Positions 8,656 through 17,189 of a stretch of 64,000 nucleotides of DNA are shown here, piece by piece. The stretch covers positions 1,488,001-1,552,000 of the forward strand of contig NZ_CP134500.1 in the NCBI RefSeq assembly GCF_031760065.1, read 5' to 3'. The notes below the pieces were generated by a model. The model ran no database searches and was not told the origin of the DNA. It saw only the letters and a list, made by a program, of their open reading frames with translations. Source of the stretch: Streptomyces durocortorensis. Its GTDB lineage: Bacteria > Actinomycetota > Actinomycetes > Streptomycetales > Streptomycetaceae. Within the stretch, counting starts at the first letter, position 1; every line of letters begins with the position of its first letter. Position numbers and translations under genes: made by a program.

Positions 8656-9848
8656 GTACGACAGCAGGCCCCCTGACCGGGCTGAAGGTCATCGACCTCG
8701 CCACCCTCTTCGCCGGACCGCTCGCCGCCACCGTGCTCGGGGACTTCGGCGCCGATGTGATCAAGGTCGAGCACCCCCGTAAACCGGACCCCTCGCGCGG
8801 GCACGGGCCCGCCAAGGACGGTGTCGGCCTGTGGTGGAAGCTGCTCGGCCGCAACAAGCGCACCCTCACCCTCGACCTGTCCGCGCCCGGCGGCCGGGAC
8901 GTGGCTCTCCAGCTGGCTGCCGAGACCGACGTGATCATCGAGAACTTCCGGCCGGGGACGCTGGAGCGCTGGGGGCTCGGCCCCGAGGAACTGCACGCCG
9001 TCAACCCGCGCCTGGTGCTGGCCCGGGTCACCGGCTTCGGCCAGTTCGGGCCGTACGCCCACCGCCCCGGATTCGGGACGCTGGCGGAGGCGATGAGCGG
9101 GTTCGCGGCGATCACCGGGGAGCCGGACGGGCCGCCGACGCTGCCGCCGTTCGGGCTGGCGGACTCGATCGCGGCACTGGCCGCGGCGTACGCGGTGATG
9201 GCCGCGCTCGCCGGGCGGGAGAAGACCGGCGAGGGGCAGGTGGTGGACCTGGCGATCATCGAGCCGATCCTCACCGTGCTGGGCCCGCATCCGCTCTGGT
9301 ACGACCAGCTCGGATACGTCCAGCCGCGCACCGGCAACCGCTCCCGCAACAACGCCCCGCGCAACACCTACCGCACCGCCGACGGCCACTGGGTCGCGGT
9401 CTCCACCTCCGCCCAGTCCGTCGCGGAGCGGGTGATGCGCCTGGTCGGCCGCCCGGACCTGATCGAGGAGCCCTGGTTCGGAGCGGGCACCACCCGGGCC
9501 GAGCACACCGAGGAGCTGGACGAGGCGGTCGGCCACTGGATCTCCCGCCACAGCCGCGAAGAGGTCCTGAACGGCTTCGAGAAGGCGGAGGCGGCCGTCG
9601 CGCCGATCCATGACGTACGGGAGGTGATGGAGGACCCGCAGTACCGGGCACTGGGCACGCTCGCGGAGGTCGACGATCCGGAGCTGGGGCCGCTGCGGAT
9701 GCAGAACGTCCTCTTCCGGCTCTCCGGGACGCCGGGCGGGATCCGCTGGGCGGGCCGCCCGCACGGCGCGGACACCGACGACATCCTCGCCGGGCTCGGC
9801 CTCTCGGAGAACCGGATCGCGGCGCTGCGGGCCCAAGGGGCGCTGTGA
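8652..9848 (+). CDS. CaiB/BaiF-type (class III) CoA-transferase
   Basis: A 398-residue family III CoA-transferase, which moves CoA between acyl groups through an aspartyl-CoA anhydride. Family blocks are GLKVIDLATLFAGPLAATVLGDFGADVIKVE, NKRTLTLDLSAPGGRDVALQLAAETDVIIENFRPGTLERWGL, PPFGLADSIAALAAAYAVMAAL (with the conserved catalytic Asp), and RNNAPRNTYRTADGHWVAVS. It overlaps both neighbours by 4 bases. The pairing with a CitE-like lyase immediately downstream is the arrangement used for itaconate, citramalate or malate-type acids: activation to the CoA ester, then retro-Claisen cleavage. The acid substrate cannot be told from sequence. Confidence 0.9.
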   Translation: MSTTAGPLTGLKVIDLATLFAGPLAATVLGDFGADVIKVEHPRKPDPSRGHGPAKDGVGLWWKLLGRNKRTLTLDLSAPGGRDVALQLAAETDVIIENFRPGTLERWGLGPEELHAVNPRLVLARVTGFGQFGPYAHRPGFGTLAEAMSGFAAITGEPDGPPTLPPFGLADSIAALAAAYAVMAALAGREKTGEGQVVDLAIIEPILTVLGPHPLWYDQLGYVQPRTGNRSRNNAPRNTYRTADGHWVAVSTSAQSVAERVMRLVGRPDLIEEPWFGAGTTRAEHTEELDEAVGHWISRHSREEVLNGFEKAEAAVAPIHDVREVMEDPQYRALGTLAEVDDPELGPLRMQNVLFRLSGTPGGIRWAGRPHGADTDDILAGLGLSENRIAALRAQGAL

Positions 9849-10672
9849 CCGGCCACGGCACCCCGGTCCCCCCGCTGACCTGGCTGTACGTCCCCGGGGA
9901 CCGGCCGGAGATGGTGGCCAAGGCGCTGGGCTGCGGGGCGGACGTGGTGATCGTCGACCTGGAGGACGCGGTCGCCCCCGACCGCAAGGAGTACGCGCGC
10001 GCCGCCACCGCCGAGCTCCTCGCGGACCAGGTCACGGCGGCCCCGGACGCGGTGCCGGTGCATGTCCGGGTGCACGGCGAGGACGACGTCCGGGCGCTGG
10101 CGGGGCTCCCGGGCCTCTCCGGGTTCCGGCTGCCGAAGATCACCCATGCGGTCTCGGTGCACCACGTGGCGGCGGTGGCCCCGGACGTACCGCTGTATCC
10201 GCTGCTGGAGTCGGCGCTCGCGATCGAGCACGCGTACTCGATCGCCACCGCCCATCACGACGTACGGGGCATCGCCCTGGGTGAGGCGGATCTCCGGGCC
10301 GATCTGGGCGTACGGGAGGACGCCGGGCTCGACTGGCCGCGCAGCCGGGCCGTGGTCGCGGCCCGGGCGGCCGCGCTGCCGCCGCCCGCCCAGTCGGTGT
10401 TCCCGGACGTCCGGGACCTGGACGGGCTGTGGGCGTCGTGCGTACGGGGGCGGGGGCTCGGGCTGCTGGGGCGGGCGGCGATCCATCCGCGCCAGCTGGA
10501 GACGATCGAGCGGGCGTTCCGGCCGACGGCCGAGGAGATCGAGGCGGCCGAGCAGATCGTGGCGGCGTCCGCCGTGGAGGCGGGCGCGCTGGCGCTGCCG
10601 GACGGCCGGTTCGTGGACGCTGCCGTGGTGGCGTCGGCCCGCCGCACACTGGCGATCGCCGGGCGGTCCTGA
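9845..10672 (+). CDS. CitE-like CoA-ester lyase (HpcH/HpaI aldolase family)
   Basis: A 275-residue TIM-barrel lyase of the CitE/Mcl group (HpcH/HpaI superfamily), Mg2+-dependent enzymes that cleave malyl-CoA, citramalyl-CoA or similar hydroxyacyl-CoA esters. Blocks include TWLYVPGDRPEMVAKAL, the metal-site region VVIVDLEDAVAPDRK, LLESALAIEHAYSIA (metal-binding Glu), GIALGEADLRADLG, and the C-terminal GRAAIHPRQLETI. The start is a GTG overlapping the previous stop as GTGA. It is the last gene of the operon; the next gene (lgt) faces it 67 bases downstream. A citrate lyase beta role is unlikely because alpha and gamma subunits are absent. Confidence 0.88.
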   Translation: MTGHGTPVPPLTWLYVPGDRPEMVAKALGCGADVVIVDLEDAVAPDRKEYARAATAELLADQVTAAPDAVPVHVRVHGEDDVRALAGLPGLSGFRLPKITHAVSVHHVAAVAPDVPLYPLLESALAIEHAYSIATAHHDVRGIALGEADLRADLGVREDAGLDWPRSRAVVAARAAALPPPAQSVFPDVRDLDGLWASCVRGRGLGLLGRAAIHPRQLETIERAFRPTAEEIEAAEQIVAASAVEAGALALPDGRFVDAAVVASARRTLAIAGRS

Positions 10673-10739
10673 GGCCTGTCCTCGGGTCCGCCCGGCGATC
10701 GGGGGGTGCGGGGTGCGCCGGGTGACGGGCGCGCGAAGG

Positions 10740-11690
10740 TCAGCTCTTGTCGGCTGCCTCGGGGGCGGGCTCCTTCTTGAGCAGGTCGCTGCCCGTGCTG
10801 TCGGGCTCGGGCGCGTCCTCGGCGCCTTCCTGCTTCTCGGCGGAGTCGGCGTCGGCGGTCTTCGCGGCCTCGGCGTCCCGGTCCGGCTCGACGATCTCCT
10901 CACGGCCCGGGCGCAGCTTCGCGGAGATCACGATGTAGGTGACGGCCAGGACGAAGACGATGATCGCGGTCCACACGTTCAGGCGCAGGCCGAGGACGTG
11001 GTGGGCCTCGTCGACCCGCATGTACTCGATCCAGCCGCGACCGGCGCAGTAGGCCGCGACGTACAGCGCGAACGCCCGCCCGTGGCCGAGCCTGAAGCGG
11101 CGGTCGGCCCAGATGACCAGCAGCGCGACGCCGATGCACCACAGCGACTCGTAGAGGAAGGTCGGGTGGTAGGTCCCGGCGACCCGGTTCGGGCCCTCGC
11201 TGATCTCCAGCGCCCAGGGGAGGTCGGTGGGCTTGCCGTACAGCTCCTGGTTGAACCAGTTGCCCCAGCGGCCGATGGCCTGGGCGATGGCGAGGCCCGG
11301 GGCCAGCGCGTCCGCCCAGGCGGGCAGCGGGATGCCCCGGCGGCGGCAGCCGATCCAGGCGCCGACCGCGCCGAAGGCGACCGCGCCCCAGATGCCGAGG
11401 CCACCCTCCCAGATCTTGAAGGCGTCGATCCAGTTCTGGCCTTCGCTGAAGTAGAGCTGGTAGTCGGTGATCACGTGGTAGAGCCGGCCGCCGACGAGGC
11501 CGAAGGGCACCGCCCAGACAGCGATGTCGGCGACGGTGCCGGCTTTGCCGCCACGGGCGACCCAGCGCTTGTTGCCGAACCAGACGGCGACGAAGACACC
11601 GATGATGATGCAGAACGCGTAGCCGCGCAGCGGGATCGGGCCGAGCTCGATCACGCCGGTCGACGGGCTGGGAATGGAGGCAAGGTTCAT
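10740..11690 (-). CDS. lgt: Prolipoprotein diacylglyceryl transferase
   Basis: Lgt adds diacylglycerol from phosphatidylglycerol to the lipobox cysteine of prolipoproteins in the cytoplasmic membrane, the first step of lipoprotein maturation. The 316-residue protein has about seven membrane segments and the Lgt signature GRWGNWFNQELYG (residues 140-152), preceded by VGGRLYHVITDY and GGLGIWGAV. After the last membrane segment (about residue 248) there is an acidic Glu/Asp/Ala-rich cytoplasmic tail of about 65 residues, common in actinobacterial Lgt and not needed for the fold. The second enzyme of the pathway, LspA, is also in this window. ATG start at 11690. Confidence 0.97.
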   Translation of the reverse strand: MNLASIPSPSTGVIELGPIPLRGYAFCIIIGVFVAVWFGNKRWVARGGKAGTVADIAVWAVPFGLVGGRLYHVITDYQLYFSEGQNWIDAFKIWEGGLGIWGAVAFGAVGAWIGCRRRGIPLPAWADALAPGLAIAQAIGRWGNWFNQELYGKPTDLPWALEISEGPNRVAGTYHPTFLYESLWCIGVALLVIWADRRFRLGHGRAFALYVAAYCAGRGWIEYMRVDEAHHVLGLRLNVWTAIIVFVLAVTYIVISAKLRPGREEIVEPDRDAEAAKTADADSAEKQEGAEDAPEPDSTGSDLLKKEPAPEAADKS

Positions 11691-11819
11691 GACGGAGTCG
11701 ACGCTACCTTGCCGGGCGGTGGGTAGGCCAAGCCACCCGGCAACGTCTGCGTAACAGGGGCACGGCCACGGGTCCGTACGTCGGCTCCTTCCGGGGCTGT
11801 CCCGGGCCGTACCCAGGGA

Positions 11820-12647
11820 TCAGGAAGCGGGGGCGGACGGGGTGGCGGTGCCCGGCTTCTTGCCCTTGTTGTCCTCGGCGACCCACTTCTTCAGGTTCTC
11901 CGGGGAGATCTGCTCGTCGCCCTTGCTCGGGAAGACGGACTCCCCGTTGAGCAGCACGGTCGGCGTGCCCTGGAAGCCGCCCTCGCGGAACGCCGTGTCG
12001 GACTTCCTCACCCAGCTGTCGTGCTCGCCGTCCTCCACGCAGCTGCGGAAGGCCGGCGTGTCGAGCCCCTCGACCTCACCGGCCAGCTCGATCAGCCGCC
12101 TGTTCTTGCCGAAGGCGTCGTCCGGCTCGGGAGGCTGGTTGCGGAAGAGGACGTCGTGATACGGGGCGAACTTGCCGACGTCCTGGGCGCAGGCGGCGGC
12201 GTTGGCGGCGCGCAGCGATCCGTTACCGCCGAGGTTGCCGTCAATGATCGTGGCGAGGTGATACTCCACCTTGACCTGGCCCTGGTCGGCCAGGTCCGTG
12301 ATGGTGTCCCGGAAGGCGTTCTCGAACTGGGCGCAGACCGGACAGCGGAAGTCCTCCCAGATCGTGAGGGTGGACGGGGCGTCGGAGGCGCCGACCGGCA
12401 GCGTCAGGGAGTCCTCGCCGGTAGCGCCCGAGGGGGCGATGGCGGGGCCCGACGCGGTGTCCCCGCCGTCGTCCTTGCCCGCGTTGGCGGCGATCAGGCC
12501 GACCACGGCGGCCAGTGCCAGCACCCCGACCACCGCCGAGGCGACGATCAGCGTGCGGCGCCGCTTCTCGCGCCCCTTCTCCCGCTCGCGCTGCTGGGCC
12601 AGGCGCTCGCGCGCGCTTCTGTTTCCCTCAGGGATCTTGTCGCTCAC
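11820..12647 (-). CDS. Membrane-anchored DsbA-like thioredoxin-domain protein
   Basis: A 275-residue extracytoplasmic disulfide oxidoreductase of the DsbA/thioredoxin_4 type. A basic N-terminus (ARERLAQQREREKGREKRRR) leads into one membrane helix (about 32-54) and an outward thioredoxin fold with the CPVC redox motif at residues 102-105 (WEDFRCPVCAQF). GFQGTPTVLLNG carries the cis-proline loop. The C-terminus is Lys/Ala/Pro-rich. GTG 12647 is preferred because the residues before it look non-coding; an upstream ATG at 12701 would add 18 residues. A paralogue with the same layout lies at 43440-44255. Its place between lgt and trpA is conserved gene order, not evidence of pathway. Confidence 0.88.
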   Translation of the reverse strand: MSDKIPEGNRSARERLAQQREREKGREKRRRTLIVASAVVGVLALAAVVGLIAANAGKDDGGDTASGPAIAPSGATGEDSLTLPVGASDAPSTLTIWEDFRCPVCAQFENAFRDTITDLADQGQVKVEYHLATIIDGNLGGNGSLRAANAAACAQDVGKFAPYHDVLFRNQPPEPDDAFGKNRRLIELAGEVEGLDTPAFRSCVEDGEHDSWVRKSDTAFREGGFQGTPTVLLNGESVFPSKGDEQISPENLKKWVAEDNKGKKPGTATPSAPAS

Positions 12648-12722
12648 ACCCGGGGAACGAACCGGGGAGGCACCTCCGCGCCTCCCCGGCCCATAATCCA
12701 CCCATTCGGGTGATTCAAGGCG

Positions 12723-13535
12723 TCAGCGCTTTCGAACGCCTACGGCCAGGTCGCCCGCCAGGGAGCGGACGGCGTCCAGACCCGCGGCCTCGTCGGGGGC
12801 GTCCAGCATGGCCTTGACGAAGGCCGAGCCGACGATCACGCCGTCGGCGAATCCGGCGACCTCGGCGGCCTGTGCGGCGTTGGAGACACCGAGTCCGACG
12901 CAGACCGGCAGCTCGGTGGTGGCGCGGGTGCGGACCACCAGCTCCTGGGCCTGGGCGCCGACGGAGGCGCGGGTGCCGGTGACGCCCATCAGGGAGGCGG
13001 CGTAGACGAAGCCGCTCCCGGCCGCCGTGATGGTGGCGAGGCGGGCGTCCTGACTGCTGGGGGCGACGACGAACACGGTCGCGAGGCCGTGCTTGTCGGC
13101 GTGCTCGCGCCACAGCGCGGACTCCTGGACCGGCAGGTCGGGCAGGATGCACCCGGCGCCGCCCGCCTCGGCCAGCTCGGCGGTGAAGCGCTCCACGCCG
13201 TACCGGTCGATGGGGTTCCAGTACGTCATGACCAGGATCGGGACGCCGGTGGCCTCGTGCGCCTCGCGGACCGTACGCATCACGTCGGCGATGCGGACCC
13301 CGCCGCGCAGGGCGATGTCGTCGGCGGTCTGGATGACCGGGCCGTCCAGGACCGGGTCGCTGTGCGGGAGGCCGACCTCGACGATGTCCGCGCCGCCCGC
13401 GACGACGGCCTTGACCGCCTCGATGCCGCCGTCGACGGTCGGGAACCCGGCGGGCAGGTAGGCGATGAGCGCCGCCCGGTCCTCGGCCTTCGCGGCGGCC
13501 AGGGTGGTGTTCAACAGCTCGATGTTGCCGCTCAC
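12723..13535 (-). CDS. trpA: Tryptophan synthase alpha chain
   Basis: TrpA cleaves indole-3-glycerol phosphate to indole and glyceraldehyde 3-phosphate and channels the indole to TrpB. The 270-residue TIM barrel has catalytic Glu53 and Asp64 in [16 protein letters not shown], matching Glu49/Asp60 of E. coli with the same spacing, and the phosphate-binding end [27 protein letters not shown]. The usual PFSDP is PHSDP here. The GTG start at 13535 overlaps the trpB stop by four bases, so the two subunits are translationally coupled. Confidence 0.97.
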   Translation of the reverse strand: MSGNIELLNTTLAAAKAEDRAALIAYLPAGFPTVDGGIEAVKAVVAGGADIVEVGLPHSDPVLDGPVIQTADDIALRGGVRIADVMRTVREAHEATGVPILVMTYWNPIDRYGVERFTAELAEAGGAGCILPDLPVQESALWREHADKHGLATVFVVAPSSQDARLATITAAGSGFVYAASLMGVTGTRASVGAQAQELVVRTRATTELPVCVGLGVSNAAQAAEVAGFADGVIVGSAFVKAMLDAPDEAAGLDAVRSLAGDLAVGVRKR

Positions 13536-14818
13536 TTGGCGTCCCCCTCGATCTCGGCGCGGTCGCTGTCGGCGTCCGCCTCGACGGCGGCGTCGGGGTC
13601 GTAGAGACCGAAGTAGCGGGCGGCGGTGTCCATGTCCTTGTCGCCGCGCCCGGACAGGTTGACGAGGATCAGCCCGTCCTTGCCGAGCTCCTTGCCCAGG
13701 TCCAGGGCACCGGCGAGCGCGTGGGCGCTCTCGATGGCCGGGATGATCCCCTCGGTGCGGGAGAGAAGGCGCAGGGCCTGCATGGCCGCGTCGTCGGTGA
13801 CCGCGCGGTACTCGCCGCGCCCGATGTCCTTGAGGTAGGAGTGTTCCGGGCCGATGCCCGGGTAGTCCAGACCGGCCGAGATGGAGTACGGCTCGGTGAT
13901 CTGGCCCTCGTCGTCCTGGAGGACGTAGGAGCGCGAACCGTGCAGGATGCCCGGCTCGCCCGCGGTCAGGGTCGCCGCGTGCTCGCCGGTCTCCACGCCG
14001 TGCCCGGCGGGCTCGCAGCCGACCAGGCGGACCCCGGCGTCCGGGATGAAGGCGTGGAAGAGGCCGATGGCGTTGGAGCCGCCGCCGACACAGGCGACCG
14101 CCGCGTCCGGGAGGCGGCCCGCGCGCTCCAGGAGCTGGCGGCGGGCCTCGACGCCGATGACCCGGTGGAAGTCGCGGACCATCGCCGGGAAGGGGTGCGG
14201 GCCCGCGACCGTGCCGAAGAGGTAGTGCGTACGGTCCACGTTGGCGACCCAGTCGCGGAACGCCTCGTTGATGGCGTCCTTCAGGGTGCGCGAGCCGGAC
14301 TTCACGGCGACGACCTCGGCGCCGAGCATCCGCATCCGGGCCACGTTCAGCGCCTGGCGCTGGGTGTCGATCTCGCCCATGTAGATGGTGCAGTCGAGGC
14401 CGAAGAGGGCGCAGGCGGTCGCGGTGGCGACCCCGTGCTGACCGGCTCCCGTCTCGGCGATGACCCGGGTCTTGCCCATGCGCCTGGTGAGCAGCGCCTG
14501 GCCCAGCACATTGTTGATCTTGTGCGAGCCGGTGTGGTTCAGGTCCTCCCGCTTGAGGAAGATCCGGGCGCCGCCGGCGTGTTCGGCGAAGCGCGGGACC
14601 TCGGTCAGCGCGCTGGGCCGTCCCGTGTAATCGACCATAAGCGCGTTGAGCTCGGCGGCGAAGGCCGGGTCGGCCTTCGCCTTGTCGTACTCGACGGCGA
14701 CCTCGTCCACAGCGGCGACGAGCGCCTCCGGGATGAACTTGCCGCCGTACGCGCCGAAATAGCCCTCGGCGCTGGGGATCAGACCCTCCGGGTCCGGAAT
14801 GAAGAAGTCGGACGACAT
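13532..14818 (-). CDS. trpB: Tryptophan synthase beta chain
   Basis: TrpB is the PLP enzyme that condenses indole with serine to make tryptophan. It is 428 residues long. The PLP lysine is Lys100 in [15 protein letters not shown], and the phosphate-binding loop is [15 protein letters not shown]. The N-terminus [15 protein letters not shown] is typical. ATG 14818 is chosen because GGAG lies 8-10 bases upstream; an in-frame ATG at 14842 lacks a ribosome-binding site. The C-terminus carries an acidic extension ([14 protein letters not shown]). The 127-base spacer upstream contains palindromes that could mark a separate promoter. Confidence 0.97.
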   Translation of the reverse strand: MSSDFFIPDPEGLIPSAEGYFGAYGGKFIPEALVAAVDEVAVEYDKAKADPAFAAELNALMVDYTGRPSALTEVPRFAEHAGGARIFLKREDLNHTGSHKINNVLGQALLTRRMGKTRVIAETGAGQHGVATATACALFGLDCTIYMGEIDTQRQALNVARMRMLGAEVVAVKSGSRTLKDAINEAFRDWVANVDRTHYLFGTVAGPHPFPAMVRDFHRVIGVEARRQLLERAGRLPDAAVACVGGGSNAIGLFHAFIPDAGVRLVGCEPAGHGVETGEHAATLTAGEPGILHGSRSYVLQDDEGQITEPYSISAGLDYPGIGPEHSYLKDIGRGEYRAVTDDAAMQALRLLSRTEGIIPAIESAHALAGALDLGKELGKDGLILVNLSGRGDKDMDTAARYFGLYDPDAAVEADADSDRAEIEGDAK

Positions 14819-14895
14819 GTGACGTGCTCCTTGGCATGGCAACAGGTGGGTTCACCGTATGCGCGGAGCAGCGAGCGCCACCGGGATAGCGTGCG

Positions 14896-14930
14896 GTCGT
14901 ACGTACGAAATACGACAGGTACCGCGGTAC
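14896..14930. promoter_or_regulatory. Palindrome pair upstream of trpB, candidate operator or promoter region
   Basis: Two inverted repeats sit within 35 bases: GTCGTA-n9-TACGAC (14896-14916) and the perfect 12-base palindrome GTACCGCGGTAC (14919-14930). They are in the spacer between the TrpM-like frame and trpB, about 80-110 bases before the trpB start. Function is inferred from symmetry and position only. Confidence 0.35.
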
Positions 14931-14945
14931 GTCGGCCGGGGCTCG

Positions 14946-15188
14946 CTACAGCGCGGACCCCGGGCGCCATCGCATCCCGTTGACCTGGCCAGGCTCGTCA
15001 CCGATCACGTACCGCACCCGCCGTCCGTGCACGCGCCGGGCCGGGGCTCGGCAGCCTCGCGGCCTGCACCCCCGCGCCAGCGGGGCATGCGGGTCCCGGG
15101 CCGGGGCCCCGGCCGCCCTTCGGGCGACGACGGCAGTTTGACGACAGGCCCTACCCGGCCGGGTGCGGGGCACGGGACGGTCGGTCAT
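14946..15188 (-). CDS. trpM: Probable TrpM-like small protein
   Basis: A small very basic protein (80 residues if started at ATG 15188) lying between trpC and trpB, where Streptomyces carry trpM, reported in S. coelicolor as a small modulator of tryptophan biosynthesis. The C-terminal half (LARGCRPRGCRAPARRVHG, then RRVRYVIGDEPGQVNGMRWR) is what I associate with that family, from memory. The N-terminal half is Arg/Ala-rich and less protein-like. A perfect 16-base GC palindrome at 15099-15114 falls inside it, so the true start may be further in. The cysteine-arginine pattern suggests a compact nucleic-acid- or protein-binding peptide. The identity is moderately sure; start and function are not. 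Confidence 0.5.
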   Translation of the reverse strand: MTDRPVPRTRPGRACRQTAVVARRAAGAPARDPHAPLARGCRPRGCRAPARRVHGRRVRYVIGDEPGQVNGMRWRPGSAL

Positions 15189-15206
15189 GGTCGCGGTCGC
15201 TCCCGG

Positions 15207-16016
15207 TCAGCCGCGGCCGTGGCGGAGCGCCGGGTGTGCGCCCGCGGCGACCAGGTCGGCGACGGCGGCGCGCGGGTCGCGGCCGGTGACCAGGGACTCG
15301 CCGACCAGGACGGCGTCGGCGCCGGCGTTGGCGTACGCGATCAGGTCGTGCGGGCCGCGGACGCCGGACTCGGCGACCTTGACGATGTGGTCGGGGATCT
15401 CGGGGGCGACGCGCTCGAAGATGGAGCGGTCGACCTTGAGGTCCTTCAGATTGCGCGCGTTGACACCGATGATCTTCGCTCCGGCGTCCACGGCGCGCTC
15501 CGCCTCCTCCTCGTCGTGCGCCTCGACGATCGGGGTGAGCCCGATCGACTCGGCGCGCTCGATCAGGGAGACGAGGGCCTCCTGGTCGAGGGCGGCGACG
15601 ATCAGCAGGGCGAGGTCGGCACCGTAGGCGCGGGCCTCCCACAGCTGGTAGGAGGTGACGATGAAGTCCTTGCGCAGGACCGGGATGTCGACCTTGGCGC
15701 GGACGGCCTCCAGGTCGGCGAGCGAGCCGCCGAAGCGGCGCTCCTCGGTGAGGACCGAGATGACGGACGCGCCGCCGGCCTCGTAGTCCGCGGCGAGCGC
15801 GGCGGGGTCGGCGATGGCGGCAAGGGCCCCCTTGGAGGGGGACGAGCGCTTGACCTCGCAGATGACGGTCACGCCCTCGCCGCGCAGGGCGGCGACTCCG
15901 TCCTTGGCCTGGGGAGCGCGGGCTGCGCGCTCCTTCAGCTCGTCGAGGCTGACGCGCGCCTGCCGCTCCGCGAGGTCGGCGCGAACGCCGTCGATGATCT
16001 CGTCGAGCACACTCAC
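15207..16016 (-). CDS. trpC: Indole-3-glycerol phosphate synthase
   Basis: TrpC closes the indole ring: it converts the carboxyphenylamino-deoxyribulose phosphate made by PriA into indole-3-glycerol phosphate, the TrpA substrate. It is a 269-residue single-domain TIM barrel, so not the TrpC-TrpF fusion of enterobacteria. Catalytic-site blocks are [13 protein letters not shown] (Glu54, Lys56), [12 protein letters not shown], and [13 protein letters not shown] at the phosphate site. GTG 16016 has GAAGGGGG upstream; the frame continues beyond it but without a good start. It appears to be the first gene of a trpC-trpM-trpB-trpA block. Confidence 0.96.
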   Translation of the reverse strand: MSVLDEIIDGVRADLAERQARVSLDELKERAARAPQAKDGVAALRGEGVTVICEVKRSSPSKGALAAIADPAALAADYEAGGASVISVLTEERRFGGSLADLEAVRAKVDIPVLRKDFIVTSYQLWEARAYGADLALLIVAALDQEALVSLIERAESIGLTPIVEAHDEEEAERAVDAGAKIIGVNARNLKDLKVDRSIFERVAPEIPDHIVKVAESGVRGPHDLIAYANAGADAVLVGESLVTGRDPRAAVADLVAAGAHPALRHGRG

Positions 16017-16131
16017 GCGAGCGGCCCCCTTCCGGAACGGTGAATAGGGAACAGGATCAGCCATACCGATGGTATCCGCAGGAGGCCCCGGGGCTCGCAT
16101 CCGGCCGCGCCGCGTCCCACTACCTGGGCAT

Positions 16132-16725
16132 TCAGGGGGCCAGCGCCGATCCGAACGGCAGATTCCGGACCACGGAGAAGATCAGGAGCAGGGCTCCGAC
16201 GCCCCACCACCAGGCGGGAGCGAGCCGGATCCGCAGGGGCTGCCCGCGCCAGGCCCGCACCAGCCACAGCACCCAGACCACGGCGAAGAGGAAGTAGCCG
16301 GCGGTGGCGACGGCGTTGGCGGAGAAGGCGGCGCCGAGATCGCCGTGGATGAACGCGTGCGCACTGCGCAGTCCGCCGCAGCCGGGGCAGAGCGCGCCGG
16401 TGATCTTGAGCAGCGGGCAGACGGGGTAGTGGCCGGGCTCGTTGGGATCGACGGTCCCGACGTACGCGAAGGCGCCTGCGACGGCGGCGAGGATACCGAG
16501 GGGGGTGGCGAGTCGGCGCAGGCGGGTGGGTCCGTCCCCGCCCGTCCGCGCCGGAACGGACCGGGCCCTGTCCGGAGTCGGGCAGCCGGTCGGCGGCACG
16601 GTCCGGGGTCCGGGGCCCGGCGGTGAGGCTTCCGCGCGGGCCGGGCCGGTGGGCCCGGGGCCCGGCGGAGGGCTGGTGTCGGAGTCCGGCGGCTGGGCGG
16701 CGGCGGGGGTTGGCGAGGCGTCCAC
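16132..16725 (-). CDS. DUF2752 membrane protein
   Basis: A 197-residue protein. The first ~65 residues are Pro/Gly/Ala-rich and disordered. Then comes a DUF2752 domain with the cysteine block [35 protein letters not shown] between two membrane helices, and a third helix near the C-terminus ([21 protein letters not shown]). The family has no established function; the CPGCG cysteines face one side of the membrane and could bind metal or be redox-active (inference). It lies 115 bases upstream of trpC on the same strand. Confidence 0.8.
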   Translation of the reverse strand: MDASPTPAAAQPPDSDTSPPPGPGPTGPARAEASPPGPGPRTVPPTGCPTPDRARSVPARTGGDGPTRLRRLATPLGILAAVAGAFAYVGTVDPNEPGHYPVCPLLKITGALCPGCGGLRSAHAFIHGDLGAAFSANAVATAGYFLFAVVWVLWLVRAWRGQPLRIRLAPAWWWGVGALLLIFSVVRNLPFGSALAP

Positions 16726-16753
16726 CCGGTGATTGTCCCCGCTGACGCGGAAA

Positions 16754-16778
16754 GGCGCAGCCCCGGTGGGGCTGCGCC
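16754..16778. terminator. Hairpin terminator
   Basis: Perfect 11-base stem GGCGCAGCCCC / GGGGCTGCGCC with a 3-base loop. It lies between the small membrane protein gene (3' end at 16827) and the DUF2752 gene start at 16725, so it probably ends the trpE-side transcript before the trpC side. There is no T-run, as is usual in Streptomyces. Confidence 0.75.
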
Positions 16779-16826
16779 TCGCTGCGTGTCACTCCGGTCG
16801 GTCGCCGGTGCGGGCCGGCGGCCGGC

Positions 16827-17078
16827 TCAGTGGGAGGTCTGGGCCTGTCCGGCGCGGGCCCGGGCCTCGGCCATCTCGGCGGACTCCTTCGGCATGCCGA
16901 GACCGGCGGCCCTCATCGCGAGGCCCACGAGTCCACCGGCGAAGATGACGGCGATACCGACCCAGAAGCCGAGCGGGTTGTCCGCCACCATGAAGACGCC
17001 TGCGACGCAGAAGCCGATGAAGGAGATGATGACACCGGTCCAGGCGGCCGGGGTGTGTCCGTGGCTGCTGCCCGCCAT
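16827..17078 (-). CDS. Small HGxxPAAW-motif membrane protein
   Basis: An 83-residue protein with two membrane helices (about 13-33 and 36-56), starting MAGSSHGHTPAAWTGVIISF. The HGHTPAAW opening defines a small actinobacterial membrane-protein family of unknown function. The charged C-terminal tail (PKESAEMAEARARAG) should be cytoplasmic. AAGGAGC stands just before ATG 17078. It is 111 bases downstream of the TIGR02234 gene on the same strand. Confidence 0.8.
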   Translation of the reverse strand: MAGSSHGHTPAAWTGVIISFIGFCVAGVFMVADNPLGFWVGIAVIFAGGLVGLAMRAAGLGMPKESAEMAEARARAGQAQTSH

Positions 17079-17189
17079 GAGTTGCTCCTTGTTGGTGTTG
17101 CGCTGTGGGTATCGCGGTGACTGGGGCCGCCGCCCGGGGGACGGCGCGCTCCCATTGTCCCGTACGGGGTGGCAGGACGTGAGCGGGGG

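Noticed and set aside
12723..14855. A single 710-codon frame covering trpA and part of trpB
   Set aside because: Its second part is trpA in frame, but the part before 13535 is trpB read in the wrong frame (Arg/Pro/Gly-rich). The trpB/trpA GTGA overlap explains the join.
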